A DNA stretch of 64,000 nucleotides, taken from contig JAZBRS010000023.1 in the NCBI GenBank assembly GCA_037176725.1, positions 25,663,001 through 25,727,000 on the forward strand. Reading direction: 5' to 3'. The stretch comes from Posidonia oceanica (lineage: Eukaryota > Streptophyta > Magnoliopsida > Alismatales > Posidoniaceae). How positions within the stretch are numbered: position 1 is the first letter of the stretch; each line of letters starts with the position of its first letter. The notes beneath the pieces are model-generated. The model saw only the letters and a list, made by a program, of their open reading frames with translations. It made no database searches and had not been told where the DNA came from. Made by a program: the position numbers and the translations under genes. Positions 19,752-31,694 of the stretch are shown piece by piece.

Positions 19752-22700
19752 TGTTGACACCCCATTTCGACATGGCTGAATTGGCAGGTCTCTCTGGTGG
19801 CTAGGAAAAATCCAAAATTACACCTTTCTCCTCACCCTTCCTTCCAAATCAAAACCCCACCTCAAACCTCAAAACCAAACCTAGAACTACACCCATTTTC
19901 TAACCCAGAAAACCACCCCAAAACCCTCTCAAGACCTTACCCTGAAACCATCCAAGACCTTACCCTAAAACCATCCAAATGCAGGTCCAAATCCACACCT
20001 CTCCCTTTCTCTTTCCCTCCAAAACCAGCCTAAACTCAAACTAAGATTACACCCCTTTTTCGAACCCAAAAACTAACCAAAAACCATAGGAAAACTCACC
20101 ATCCCTGACTTAACAAACCCACCAAAAATCCTAGAAACTTTCAAACCAAAACCACCCCCAAAAATCCTAGGAAACTTAGGCAAAACTACCCTTTTTCTAC
20201 ACCTCAAAACCCTTCCAAAACTTTCTCAAAACCAAACCAAAACCGTAGGATCAAGACTAGAGACCTTAGACTGCACACTCACCAAATTTCATCCCTTTTC
20301 GAAACCTCTAAAACCTCCTTTTGCCCAAATTATCCTTTTCTCTCTCCTAGATTATCCTTTTCTCTCTCCTCTCTCTCTCCTGATTATCCTCCTTCTTTTC
20401 ACCTCCTTTTCTCCCTCTTTTTTGCCTGGCTGTGGGCCCCCCTTGTGCTTCCATCTGTTCTCAACCTTATTCCTATTTTTATCTTGTTTTTACCATTTTC
20501 TTTGATTTTCAAAAAATTACTTTCCTTCAACTCCACTCTTTCCTATTTATTCCTCCATTTCTTCCTTTTCTTTTTCCTTTTCCCCTTCTTTTCCTCTCTT
20601 CCACTAAAGCCTTACAAAACCTTTAAAAACATTTAAAACTCTAAAACAAAAGAGAAACAAATCAAAACCCCAAAAAGAAATAATTAAAAACTTAAACAAA
20701 CAATTAAAAACAAAAACTAACTAAACCCAACTAAAAAGAGAAACTAAGAATGCAATCTAAAAAAAATACAAAACAAACAAAGGAAAATGCTATAAAATCA
20801 AGCAAAAAAACCAAAATATAATCAAAACAAACCAAAAGTAAAAACCTCATTAAAAATAATCAAAAAACAAATCATAAAAAAAAGAAGAAGAAGAAAACAA
20901 TTAAAAACATTAAGACAAGTAATTAAAAGACACTTAACAAACCTAAAAGAAACAATCAAAAAACTTGAAACAGTTTAAAAACATTTAATTAAAAATTTAA
21001 CAAGAAAAACTTAACTAAAAAATATTAAAAGAATTTAACAAACAAAATCAAAAAGCAATTTAAAAAAGACTTAAGAAAAAACTAAAGTCAAAAAACTTAA
21101 AACTCCTCCTAACTAATTAAAAAGCAACCCATTAAAAAAGCCTAATTAAAAATCCCAAGTTAACAAGAAAAATTTAACAAGGAAAACTTAACTAAAAAAT
21201 ATTAAAAAGAATTTAACCAACAAAATAAAAAAAGAAAACAATTTAAAGAAAACTTGAATCCTAAAAACTTAAATCAAAAGAGAAGTTTAAACAATTAAAA
21301 CAATCTAAAAAAGAAAAACTTAAAAGAAGGAAACCATTAACAAATTCAAAAGAGTAATCAAGAAAAAAGAGAATTAAAAAAAAACATTATGCTTTGAAAC
21401 AAATCCAAAAAAAGAGAAATAAAAACTTAATCTTTTCTTTCTTTCTTTTCTTCTTTCTTTTTCTTTCCTATTTCTTCTTCTTCCTTTTTATTTTGATTTC
21501 TTTTCCCTTCCCCCCTCTGCTACAGCACACCTCTTTCTCCTCTCTGTCTGCTATCTCTTTTCTCAACCACCCTACTCCCAACCCACTGCACACACCACCA
21601 GACCTGACCATCTGCACGCCCTTGCACCAGCCCAGACCGGCATGCGCCGCCCGTCGCGGCCGTGCCACCAGAGACCTGCCACCACCCCTCCTTGGCACTC
21701 AAGTGCCCGAACCCAAGCCATAACCCAACAGAGGAGTGGAACCAAGAAAAAAGACATCAGAAGAGATCCAGAATTCACCTACAGACCTTCCTCTCTCCCT
21801 TGTGCACTCCACCAGAAGAAAGAAGCCGAGCAACCCAAGAATTCAAAAGAAACCAGACCATTTTGAACCCATTTTCTCTCCAAAAGCTTCCAACACACAT
21901 CCTCCATTGAAGAACTTCCACTACAGGCATCCAAAAATTCCCAAACTCCACCATCGTACTCACCAAGCTCCCACCTTCACAACCCACCCAACATCTCACC
22001 ACGAGACCTCCCACAGCCACCGCATTCCACTACAAACACTTGGGTCCTATTTTTGCTTGAAAACTTCAAACCTCCATAACTTCTTCCACACTTAGTGGAA
22101 TTCACTTCCGCTTCTTCCCACGTGCTCTCCAGACAACCACCTAGCTGCCCGTGCCCTTGGTTCGGCCTGGAACGCCGCACATCGCCGTACCCACCTCGGC
22201 CTTCGCAGCAAGAGTCCTGCTGAACCAGATCCTGCACCGGGCCGTGGAGCTTGCTTCTGGAAGCTCCGTCATCCTCCTTGGACCTCCGGCAATGTCCCCG
22301 AGCCTCCCCAGCAGCAGCAGCCGCCGCTCCGCGTTGTCTCCACTCTCCTCCGGCCGGCCGAAAGCCACCCAGGTGGGTGGCCCTCTCCAGCGTGCGCAGC
22401 GGGTGAAAGAAGCCTCCTCCGGATTCTGCTCTTCCTCCTCTTGCTCCTCGGCTTTTCCCCGAGGCGTTTCGTCGCCTGTGCCGCCCGCACGAGCTCGCCG
22501 AACTCTCTTTCTTCTTCGGCGCCGGTCGCCGGCGCTCCAACCGCAGCAGCTCTCCCGCGCGCCTCCGCCGCCGCCGACGCTTCGCCGGACCTCCTCCGCC
22601 TCCACCACATCACGCCGGTCTCCCCCGCAGCCTTCCCGCGCCGTGCCGAAGCTTCCTCCGCGGGTCCAGAGACGTCGCCGGCAAGCTCCGGCAGCATCTC

Positions 22701-23888
22701 CCACTGTAAGCACCCACCTTCTGTTTCGTTTTTTTTTTTATTTTTCATTAACTTAGTTAGTTTTACTTGCATTGCATTATCATCATTATAACATTCTAAT
22801 ATTGCATTTGGGTCCAGATCAGTTAAGATTCATGTCATATTGAATTGAAATCATATTGAATTGCAATTAAAGTCTACATTCTTGCCTATTTGCACTGTCA
22901 TCCGCATGCTGTTTATTTTCTTTAGTTTGTCTTTTAAATTAAGTCCTGCATGTTTCTGTTATTACACATTGGTCCTCTGTTGTTGTGGTTTAATCTTGTT
23001 TCTTTAGATCTAGTCCAGTAAGTTGCTATATTTGCATATCAGTCCGTTCTTGGTTCAACATGGTTTGCTATGCTTTACTGTTTGCCCCAGCATGTTTTTA
23101 TTTTTGCAATTAGGTCCTTCAGTTGTTAAATGCCATTTAAATGCTTACTGTTATCTTATTAAATTGCTGTTAAGTCCTGATCTTTGCATTATTTGCATAT
23201 TGGTCCTTTGATCTGTTATCAAGCATTCTGTTTGCATCCTCTATTTACTACATTGCATGCTTAGCTCTTGCTTCCTGATTTTGCACATAGGTCCTCTGCA
23301 TCATGCATAGCATGCATTTAGCTTGCATTTTGTTTACAAAATTGCATTTCAACCCCTGCATGTTTTAAAATTGCATATAGATCCTCCATATGATTGCAAA
23401 GCCTATTCCAGTGCATGTTTACCTTATTAGGTTGCATTTTGAACCCTGCATCTTGCAAAATTGCATTCAGACCCCTAAGCTTTCAAAAACCTTGCATAAA
23501 AAGCCCCGAACTTTTCAAAATCTTTGCATTTAGACCCCCATTCTTTCAAAAATTGCATTTAAGTCCCCAATTTTCTGAAAAATCATCCTTAGGTCTTTTC
23601 TTGCATTTTGCATTCATCGCACTCATGCATTCTGGCATTCTGGCATCCTTACACACACTTAAACACTCTTAGCTCCCATTCGCATGGGAGGACCTGTTGT
23701 GCACACCCCTAGGACCTCCTGTACACTTAGATCCATTCTTCTCCCCTGTTCTGGCCCCTCTGCCTTGAAGTTAGGATATCTTTAGATCCGACCGTTGGAT
23801 CTTCTCAACCAAGCTACCTGGACGACCCCGGCGGAGCGCTCTTCAGCATGGACCAAACAGATCTCAGATCAGGCTTCAGATTTCCCAG

Positions 23889-24215
23889 GTAAGTCCTCCT
23901 GAACCCCTGCACAGCATTCATTTGTACACCATTTGCATCGCATGCATCGTTTTCGCTTTCTGTTTCCTCGAACATGTAGAATAGGACTTCCTCTTCTTGT
24001 CTATCAGCTCTGCTCCCCTTTTTCACGTATCCCCAAGTGCTTTGTGTTGTGTTTCCTCTGGATTCACCACTAATTGCAACTTTCTTCCCCCTTTCCCACG
24101 ATCTGATCACATTGCGAGCTTTGGGCAGCGTGCGAGAAATATCGTAGGACGGTTTAGTGGGAAACAGTTACAAAATGGAGGTGATCCTTCCACTTGCTTA
24201 TTTTCCCCATTATAG
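23889..24215 (+). other. Candidate intron within E2 LTR
   Basis: A consensus donor CAG|GTAAGT (cut at 23888/23889) is followed 327 bp later by a pyrimidine-rich acceptor ttttccccattatag|G (24215/24216). The same pair occurs in the 3' LTR (44930-45256). E3 keeps the donor (AAG|GTAAGC, about 18138) but lacks the acceptor segment; E1 keeps the acceptor (about 16184) but not a clean donor. Whether it is spliced cannot be told from sequence. Confidence 0.3.
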
Positions 24216-24353
24216 GTCTTCACACCTACTCTGCGTGGCCGTTAAACAGTGTCTGTTCTCACACACGCACTGTTTGCTTCTCCTATCGCTTCTCATGTCC
24301 ACTCTCTTTGCATTTGCATCTGCACGGCTTCATCGATGTTTTATTTTGCCGTT

Positions 24354-24713
24354 TTTGGCACCGTTTTGTGTACTCGCCTCTTCTTTGGCACCTTTCTGCG
24401 TGCCCGCTTTGCTTTTGGCACCGTTTTGCGTGCCCGCTCTGTCTTTGGCACCGTTTTGCGTGCCCGCTTTGCTTTTGGCACTATTTCGCGTGCCCGCTCT
24501 GTCTTTGGCACCGTTTCGCGTGCCTGCTCTGTCTTTGGCACCGTTTTGCGTGCCCGCTTTGCTTTTGGCACCATTTTGCACGCCCGCTTTGCTTTTGGCA
24601 CCGTTTTGCGTGCCGCTTTGTTTTCTCGCACTGTTTTGCGTGCCGATCTTGTTTTCTTACACCGTTTTGCGTGCCGCTTCCGCTTCTCGCATTGTTTTTC
24701 GTGTCTTATGCCG
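24354..24713 (+). repeat. 30-bp-unit array in E2 5' LTR, about 12 units
   Basis: There are eight canonical units TTTGGCACCGTTTYGCGTG + 11 bp (ending in either cgctctgtc or cgctttgct), preceded by an edge unit (…gtactcgcctcttc) and followed by edge units (cgatcttgttttc, cgcttccgcttc, tcttatgccg). The same edge units bound the 11.5-kb array in the 3' LTR. Confidence 0.93.
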
Positions 24714-25357
24714 TTTTCCTTTGCATGTCGCCTGCATTGCTTGGTTTTACCGTCGTTTTGCTTTTTTGCTTGCATTTGCATATAGGGCAGTGACGCTTAC
24801 TGCCTGGAGTTCTCACGAGCCAGGTTTCGCCCAGTTCGGAACACAGACAGCGCTGCTGAGCACTTAGACCGCACGTTTACTTTCCTGCGTTGCATCCCAC
24901 CACTTAGAGCACACCTATGAGCATTCGTTCAGGCATTCGTTGGCATTTAGGCATTTAAATCTGCATTTCCTTGCGTATGCAAGCGTAAGCCTAAAAAGGC
25001 CGATTCTCGAGCGTGTCGGGGGTGCCTAACACCTTCCCCGCACGTAACAGGGGTCCTTGCCCAGTCTTTTGGCCCGCAATGACCATATTGCCCTTATCCT
25101 AGGCATGAGTCATCTCATTTGCATTTGTTTTCCTTCGCATTGCTTTGCTTTGCATTTCTTGCTTGGTTTTGCGTGTTAACTCACGCATTTCCCCGGTTTT
25201 CCTTGTCTCCCGATAATAGACACGGTGGCGACTCTGAATTGTCTTATCTTCCCCTTTTCTTATCTTTTCTCCTCTGTTTTAAGTGTTTTCGAGTTGAGCC
25301 CTTCTCCTCGGACTTAGCCGCTAATAGTAAGCCTGATTCTGATTGGGATTACTACAG

Positions 25358-25375
25358 TGGCGACTCCACTGGGGA
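25358..25375 (+). promoter_or_regulatory. E2 primer-binding site
   Basis: TGGCGACTCCACTGGGGA starts one base after the LTR end. TGG pairs with the CCA end of a tRNA. Ogre/Tat elements are known to use a tRNA-Arg primer and this sequence fits that type; I could not check a tRNA set. E3 has lost this site by deletion. Confidence 0.85.
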
Positions 25376-26686
25376 CTAGCAGACTCCGGCTTTCATTCCT
25401 GGTTTTTTTGCTCGACTGTTTTGCAGCTTTGTCTGCCTTTTGTGCCTTCTTTGCCTGTTTTGCTCGCTTTTCTGTGCAAACTCCTAGCTAGTCGCCATGT
25501 GGCTACTCTGCTTAGGTTTTGCACCTCCTTTGCCTTGGTTTGTGCTCTATTTTGCTTTGCTATGGCTCTGTTGCTTGTTTACTTACTTATTTCCTTGCTT
25601 CTGCTCTTACTTGCTTTACGGCTTACCTGTCTTTACTTTCCTTATCTTGCTTGCTTATTATTGCTTCATTTCTTGCACGATGCATGTCTACATACTTGTT
25701 TGGCAACGATGCATGCTTTTTGAATGATGAATGCTTTCTTTTACACATTTGCTATGTCACTACGCACGCACATACCCTGCTTATATGCCTTTTGACATGA
25801 TGAACGCTTTCTCTTCACTATCATGCTCACAAACACCCGCACATGCCATGCACTTGCCTTTTGTTGTGTTGTATGTTGTTTGCTTGCCATATTTGGTTGA
25901 TTTTCTTCCCTTTAACACATGCCATGCCTAGGATAGTAGAGACTTGTTTGCTCTCCCCGTGGTTAACTAAAAATGGCAAGTAAAAAGAACTTCTAGGAGC
26001 AACTAGAGACTTCAAATAATCCTTCACCCCCTTGGGTTAATAAAATGCGCAAGATAAAAGACTTTAATCATTTGCATAAGCATCATATAGGGCATGCATC
26101 TTCTCATCTGAGTCCACCTATTAGTCTGCGAAGGATAGTCCCGACCTCTTGTTCCACTGCTTTGGGCATGGCGCAAGTCAGTCGGTCTGTCCCCCCTTTG
26201 TTCAGGGGTCGTGTCGGTGTTAGTAGAGGGTACTACCCACGCCTCGGCGGGGTTGAGGCCACCAACGCACCACCCTGTCATTACCTGAGCTCTGGGCCAG
26301 GAGTTAGGCAGGGAACCCACTTTTCTAACCTGAGTCAGTGACCCGTACACCCAGGGATATCCGAAGTAGATCACCTGCTAAGATACACTAGGTAGGTAAG
26401 GGGGGCATACTAGAAAGCATACATATCATTCATGCCATCTAACTTAACTCATTTGCATCTGTCTTTCAGTTTCTAATTCCTGTTTCCTTCTGTTTGTGTC
26501 GGCAGTGATCGGTAAGCGAGTTCCCCTTGCTGGAGCTTGAGTACCGACCCTTTCTGACACCCCTGTTGCGACCTTATTCGCGACCATTCCCCTTCTGAGC
26601 TATCCGCACTTGCGACGATAGCTCCTGTTAGGAATCGCCCTTTTCATCCCTGTCGTAGCCCTATCCTCACGCACTCTAGGTCAGCA
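25376..26686 (+). other. E2 untranslated leader
   Basis: This is about 1.3 kb between PBS and gag. The first part (25380-25930) is T-rich with many ttgct words; the second is mixed. I see no supported gene or repeat. The packaging signal would be expected here but is not recognisable by eye. Confidence 0.6.
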
Positions 26687-29172
26687 ATGGCCCAGTACGT
26701 TAGTGAGCCTCCCTTTACTCCTATCACGGAGGGTGTTTCCGCTCCGGCCCCTCCGGTTGCTCCTTCCGTCCCCTTTGTCCCTCCTCCGATGCCAGGGTTT
26801 CCTCCCCTGACGCCTCTAGGATCTCAGTACGTCCCGGGACGCTGGCAAGCATCTCTCCCTCCGGATCCGGTCGCTGAGTCTATCTTGATGACCGTTACTC
26901 GCGCTTCGGAGACGCCATTGCCCCCTCCTTCCCAGGGATACGTCGCCTTTGACATCCCTCCTACCGCTGCTACGACTTTTTCTGTAGAACCTGTTCCTCC
27001 CGGACAGTCTGTGTCCGTGCCATTTGCTTCTCAAGCTTCGCCGGCATTGCACTTCAGCGTTCCCGCTGGCGGGACGCCTAAGGCGCAGTACCAGCACCTG
27101 ATGGAGCTTGCCCAGAGACTGCAGGGCATGGCTCTATCGGTTCGTCCTTCCTGTGCTCCTATCGTTCCTGAGGTTCCTTTGAGGCCAGTTCCTGCATTTC
27201 ATGCATCTACCTCTACACCCCCGCCTCGACCATCGTCTCAACTGCTCACGGTTCCGACGATGGGGGCCCGTTTACCGCCTCCTTCTGCACAACACTTAGC
27301 ACAGCATGCTCCTCTTCCCCTGGTGGTCAGTCCTTTGGACCGGCTGGAGCCCAGTACCTCACTGGCTCGCTGTCTGGTACCCCACCTGTACAGCAACTGG
27401 TGCTCCAGCATCCTACCCCTCCCACAGCACAGCATGGCACCTACCCTTCTCCTTTGCATCAAGCCCAGCATCCTGCATACACCCCTGCATAGACAGTTCC
27501 CCAGCACGGATACGTCGGCCATCCCATTGCTCCACCAGGCGACGCTATGGTAGATCCAGAGGAGCACTTAGGTGCGACCCATTCGGCGTATGTGCTCACT
27601 ACCCCTGCTGATCCCTCTCCTATGGCAGCAAATCCGGACCCCATCAACAACCAGATGGACGTCTTGGAGAAGGCACTACGACTAGTGCAGGGTACTGAGC
27701 ACCAGACCTACCAATTTCGGGACCTCTGCTGCTTTCCAGAGGCGGTACTCCCTCCGAAGTTCAAAATCCCTGACTTCGAAAAATACAATGGTAGGGGCTG
27801 CCCCGTGGCACACCTGAAGGCGTATTACGGTGATCTCGCTCAGCTCCAGGCTGACGAGAGGTTGCTGATCCACCTGTTCCAGAAGAGCTTGACCGGGCCG
27901 GCACTCAAGTGGTTCACATCGCTTGATATGTCAGCCATCAAGACTTGGAACGACCTCAGTCAGGCGTTCCTGGAACAGTACTCCTTCAACCTCGATCTAG
28001 TCCCAAAGCCGGCGGACTTGATCGCAATTAAGCAGAATTCCGGCGAGCCGTTCGGGGAGTACGTCGGCCGCTGGCGCGTCCTTGCCTCTCAGGTTCGAAA
28101 TAGACCCTCTGACGAGGAGTCTATTGAGATCGTCATCAAAGGGGCGCAGCCATCTCTTGGAGCTCTGCTTAGCATCCAACCAGTCACTACTTTTGTAGCA
28201 CTCATCAGAGCTGGAGCGTGCGTGGAGAGTTCTCTGCGGAGTGGCAACTTCCCGGCTCTCTCTGTGTTCGCTAAACAGGCCGCGATCAGCAGTAACAGTG
28301 CCAACAGCAGCACCTCCAACAACAACAACAGCGGCAGCAGCAACAACCGCCCGAAGAGGAAAGACTCGCCGAAAACTGCTGTTGCATTCGTCGACTCTCC
28401 TGCTGTGCCTGTTCACTTGCCGTCCCGGCCTGCCCCAGCTCAGATGGTGTATGCTCCTGCACCTAGGAATCCACCCACACCACAAATCACAACCACCGCT
28501 AGACCGGTCTACCCTGCCGCACCGGTTCAGCAAGGCTCATACCAGAGGCAAAGAAGGCCACCCATTGAGAAGCGGAAATTCGCCCCACTAGTGGAATCGC
28601 TCACGGTCATCTTGCCAAAGGTTGCATCACTCCTGAAGTTCCCGGAGGTTCGCCCGCCCCCAAATCCTTTGCCGCTTTGGTTTAAGGCGAACCTCCTTTG
28701 CAATTTCCATCGAAGTGTTGGGCACTCGACGGACAACTGCTACTCCCTGAGGAATGCAATTCAAGACCTAATCGAATCGGGAACGATTGTGATTGACACG
28801 CATGAGGCATCCACTCAAGCACACACTCATGCATTTGCACATTCAGCTGTTCCTCCTCATTCTGGCATCATCCACCAACCCCTATCGGAGCACACTTATT
28901 CGGCAGGGGCTGGAACCTCAGGCATTCACTCTGTCTTCCCTTCTGGGCCTACTACCACTGTGGTAGACCCTTCTGATCTTATTTCTGATAGCTCTGAGCC
29001 TTTCCCTATCCATCTCTATCTTGCGGCAGTTGCCGGCTCCGAGTCGAGAGTTCACATGATCCGACCGCGTGCTAGGCCGGAGCGTCCCTTCGCGCCCCCC
29101 GCTGTGCTTCCCCAGCTTAGATCCCCTGTACACCTCCTAGGGCCCAGCCTAGATCCCCCGTCCACCTCTTAG
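26687..29172 (+). pseudogene. E2 gag (frameshifted)
   Basis: This is the structural protein of the particle. ATG 26687 opens a Pro-rich N-terminus (MAQYVSEPPFTPI...). The frame changes near 27290-27310, and the new frame holds one TAG (27490-27492). The retrotransposon gag domain then reads cleanly from about 27540: DFEKYNGRG, HLFQKSLTGPALKWF, FLEQYSFNLDL and GEYVGRWRVLA. An Asn/Ser-rich stretch (about 28290-28350) follows, then a zinc knuckle CNFHRSVGHSTDNC (about 28696-28740). The C-terminal Pro-rich tail contains 12-residue SPVHLLGRPQ-like repeats, where a frameshift leads to the stop at 29170-29172. E3 gag keeps those repeats in frame. Confidence 0.88.
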
Positions 29173-31694
29173 GGCGACCTCAGCTAGGATCCCCTGTACA
29201 CCTTCTAGGCAGACCTCAAGCTGCCCCAGCCTTCCCACCCCAACAACCATACCCTCTAGGTAGACCTCAATACCCAGTAGGTCCCCCTGTAACCCCTCCT
29301 GTGCTCGCAGCACATGCTCCTGTGGTTATTGACTTAACCCTGGACACCCATCGCGTCCCTTACAGCTACGCCACAGAAATGTGTGCGGAAGTAACGTGAT
29401 CGGGGAGGATCTACAGGCCCCCAACACCGGCAATTAGGCCAAATCACCCTAAACCTGCTATGGCCCCACCCTCTAGCCAGCCCATAGCAGATCCGGCCTC
29501 TAACCTACCTGTAGCGAGCCAAATCCCTGCCCAACCTATAGTAATCCAATCCCCCGTGACCACCCCTCTAGAGCTTGCCAAAACTACCCCTCCTACTGCC
29601 AAGAAAAACCTACCCAAGGCTGACATAACCTCCCAACTTAAGAAGGTCAAAGCCGACATATCCATTTGGCACCTAATCCACACATCTGCCGAACACCGCG
29701 AAGCTTTTCTTCGCGTGTTCCAAGCCGCCCATGTGTCCCAATCTATTGAGCCTTCGGCCTTGGAGAGCATGGTAGGGATGATTGCGGAGCCCCAAGTCAT
29801 CTCTTTTACAAGCGATGAGTTGCCTCCGGTGGGGATTAATCACAATCAACCCCTGTTCGTCACGGTTCAGTTCAAAAACTTTCGCATTCCCCTAACACTG
29901 GTTGATAATGGGTCAGGCCTTAACATCTGCCCCTTGCGTACTGCAACCAAGCTCGGATTCAAAGCCGAGGACATCACGCCAGCCTTAAAGGGAATGACAG
30001 CTTTTGAGAACACACACCATGATGCTCTGGGGATCCTGATTATTCCTCTTGCTATTGGCCCGGTTGTTTTCGATGTAGAATTCTATGTCGTCGACTTGAA
30101 GCCGAATTTCAATCTTCTGCTTGGGCGCCCTTGGCTCCACAAGCATCAGGTCCTTCCCTCGACCCTCTATCGGATGATAAAGTACCGTCATGGCGATGAT
30201 GTCATTGTCGTCATGGCGGAGAACTTTGAGAAGGAGCGGATCGAGGCAGTCTCCCCCGTGTCTTCACAAGCTATCCCGTTTGACCCCGAGACTTCTGAAG
30301 CTCTATATCGCGTTAATCGGTGCGAGCCGGTTAACTTCATTCCTGATCTTGAACGTGTCAACTCCTTGGCCATTCACAACAACCCCTTTCAGATGGTCAA
30401 GAATGTATGTCACAGGTGGGGTTACGTGAAGGCTACACCGCACGGGCGTCACAGCCAGGGGATCGCAGAGCCGATCATAGCAGTGGAGCGGAGGAAATCT
30501 GAAGGCCTCGGTTACGAACCCAAGCCCAACGAAGATCACTGCCTTCAGCCCAAGGATCAAGAACCAGCCATCCCCAGAGACCTCACTAACTTCACCAGTG
30601 CAGGGGTTCTGGGATCAACTGATGATCAAGCTGCGGTGCCGGCAGAAGACTGGGTCTGCATTGAGGACTACTACTCGGATGAGGAGCAGTTTGGCGCAGT
30701 GGAGGCAGTCCCAACTGGCAGCAAGGCTCTGATCAGCACAGAGGCACCACAGTCAGTTTGTTTGGCTCTCCCTCCAGTAGATATAGCAGACAACTCAGCA
30801 GACTCCGTGGCAGAACTGGCAAATTCTCACACTTTTGCAGCCACATCTGCATCACAAGTACAGGCAGCAGCGGTACAGAAGTCAGAGACACTCCTTCTGG
30901 CAGAATCAGGTAGGCTACCTACGGTCGCAGTCGCATCAGTACCGCTGTCACTCTCTCGGGAGGGACAGTCAGTCAATTCAATCAGCAGCGCGACTCGGCC
31001 TACTTCAGCAGCCGCATCACTGAGAATGCAGTCGGCGCAGTCTGCTTCGCATCTTCCTGCCGCAAAACAGCAACTCTCATGGCAGGCCCCCATGGCGTCA
31101 GAAGCCGCACTCTCACAGTTACCACCGGATGTAGAGGACCAATTGAGCACCACAGTCTCCCGGCCCTTGAGCCCTCAGAAGAGCACCTCTGCCTGCCCTC
31201 CACCTGCAACAGTGACCTTGGCAGCATACCCATCTGTGGCCCTGCTGATCAGTATGTTTGGATCTCCCACGCCAAAGTTGTCGCTATCAGGCGTGCCCGT
31301 GAGCCAGATCATGCAAATTCCAAGGGCAGCGATCCGTCTTGCAGCCGGGCCAGTGCCGCAGGCCCCTGGCGCCTACTACGTCGACTCACCCTCAGACAAG
31401 GAGGAAGGAGTGGCGATAGAAGTCCAAGTCGATTCATGGATGTCCGACTTAGAGCTACTTTATCAAGAACAACTCAAGTCGATAGCAGAAGACCTGGCAG
31501 AGCATCGAGCCGCAGAAAGGAAAGGGAAAGCCGTGGTTACGGACCCTCCTCCGCAAGAAGAACATGCCTCTATCATGGTCCTAGAAGAAGACTCGGCAGT
31601 GCTGGACCCCCTAGACCAGATGAACTCATCACTCTCCAACCAAAAGGCGGGTCTAGGTGGTTTGCGCGACACATGCCTCACTAGGGCAGCGTAG
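29173..31694 (+). pseudogene. E2 protease region with G-patch-like motif
   Basis: The frame reads from about 29190 through VIDLTLDTHRVPYSYATEM, is stopped by TGA 29397-29399 (CGA in E3), and is then open from 29400. ATG 29460 is internal to the polyprotein and not a real start. The protease active site LVDNGSGLN has its Asp codon at 29904-29906, and LLGRPWLHKHQV follows. The G-patch-like segment (WGYVKATP, GRHSQGIAEPI, GLGY) has a Ser for a Gly of E1. A Ser/Ala/Gln-rich linker follows. Near 31606 one base is missing relative to E1, so the frame drifts into the stop at 31692-31694. Confidence 0.87.

Larger units (their letters stand above)
19752..25356 (+). repeat. E2 5' LTR (5605 bp)
   Basis: It starts TGTTGACACCCCAT and ends gggattactaca. 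Block order: C/A-rich start; A-rich block (about 20640-21420); pyrimidine tract (about 21430-21520); GC-rich block (about 21560-22700); T-rich block with ttgcat words (about 22720-23650); a segment with splice-like sites (23889, 24215); the 30-bp-unit array (24354-24713); the conserved end segment with ggtgcctaacacc at about 25020; and PBS-like TGGCGACTCTG at 25226-25236. It aligns with 40799-57526 over its whole length except for the array. Confidence 0.94.

Noticed and set aside
29460..29462. ATG as the start of a separate protease gene in E2
   Set aside because: The same frame is open upstream apart from TGA 29397, which is CGA in E3, so the region belongs to a Gag-Pol polyprotein.
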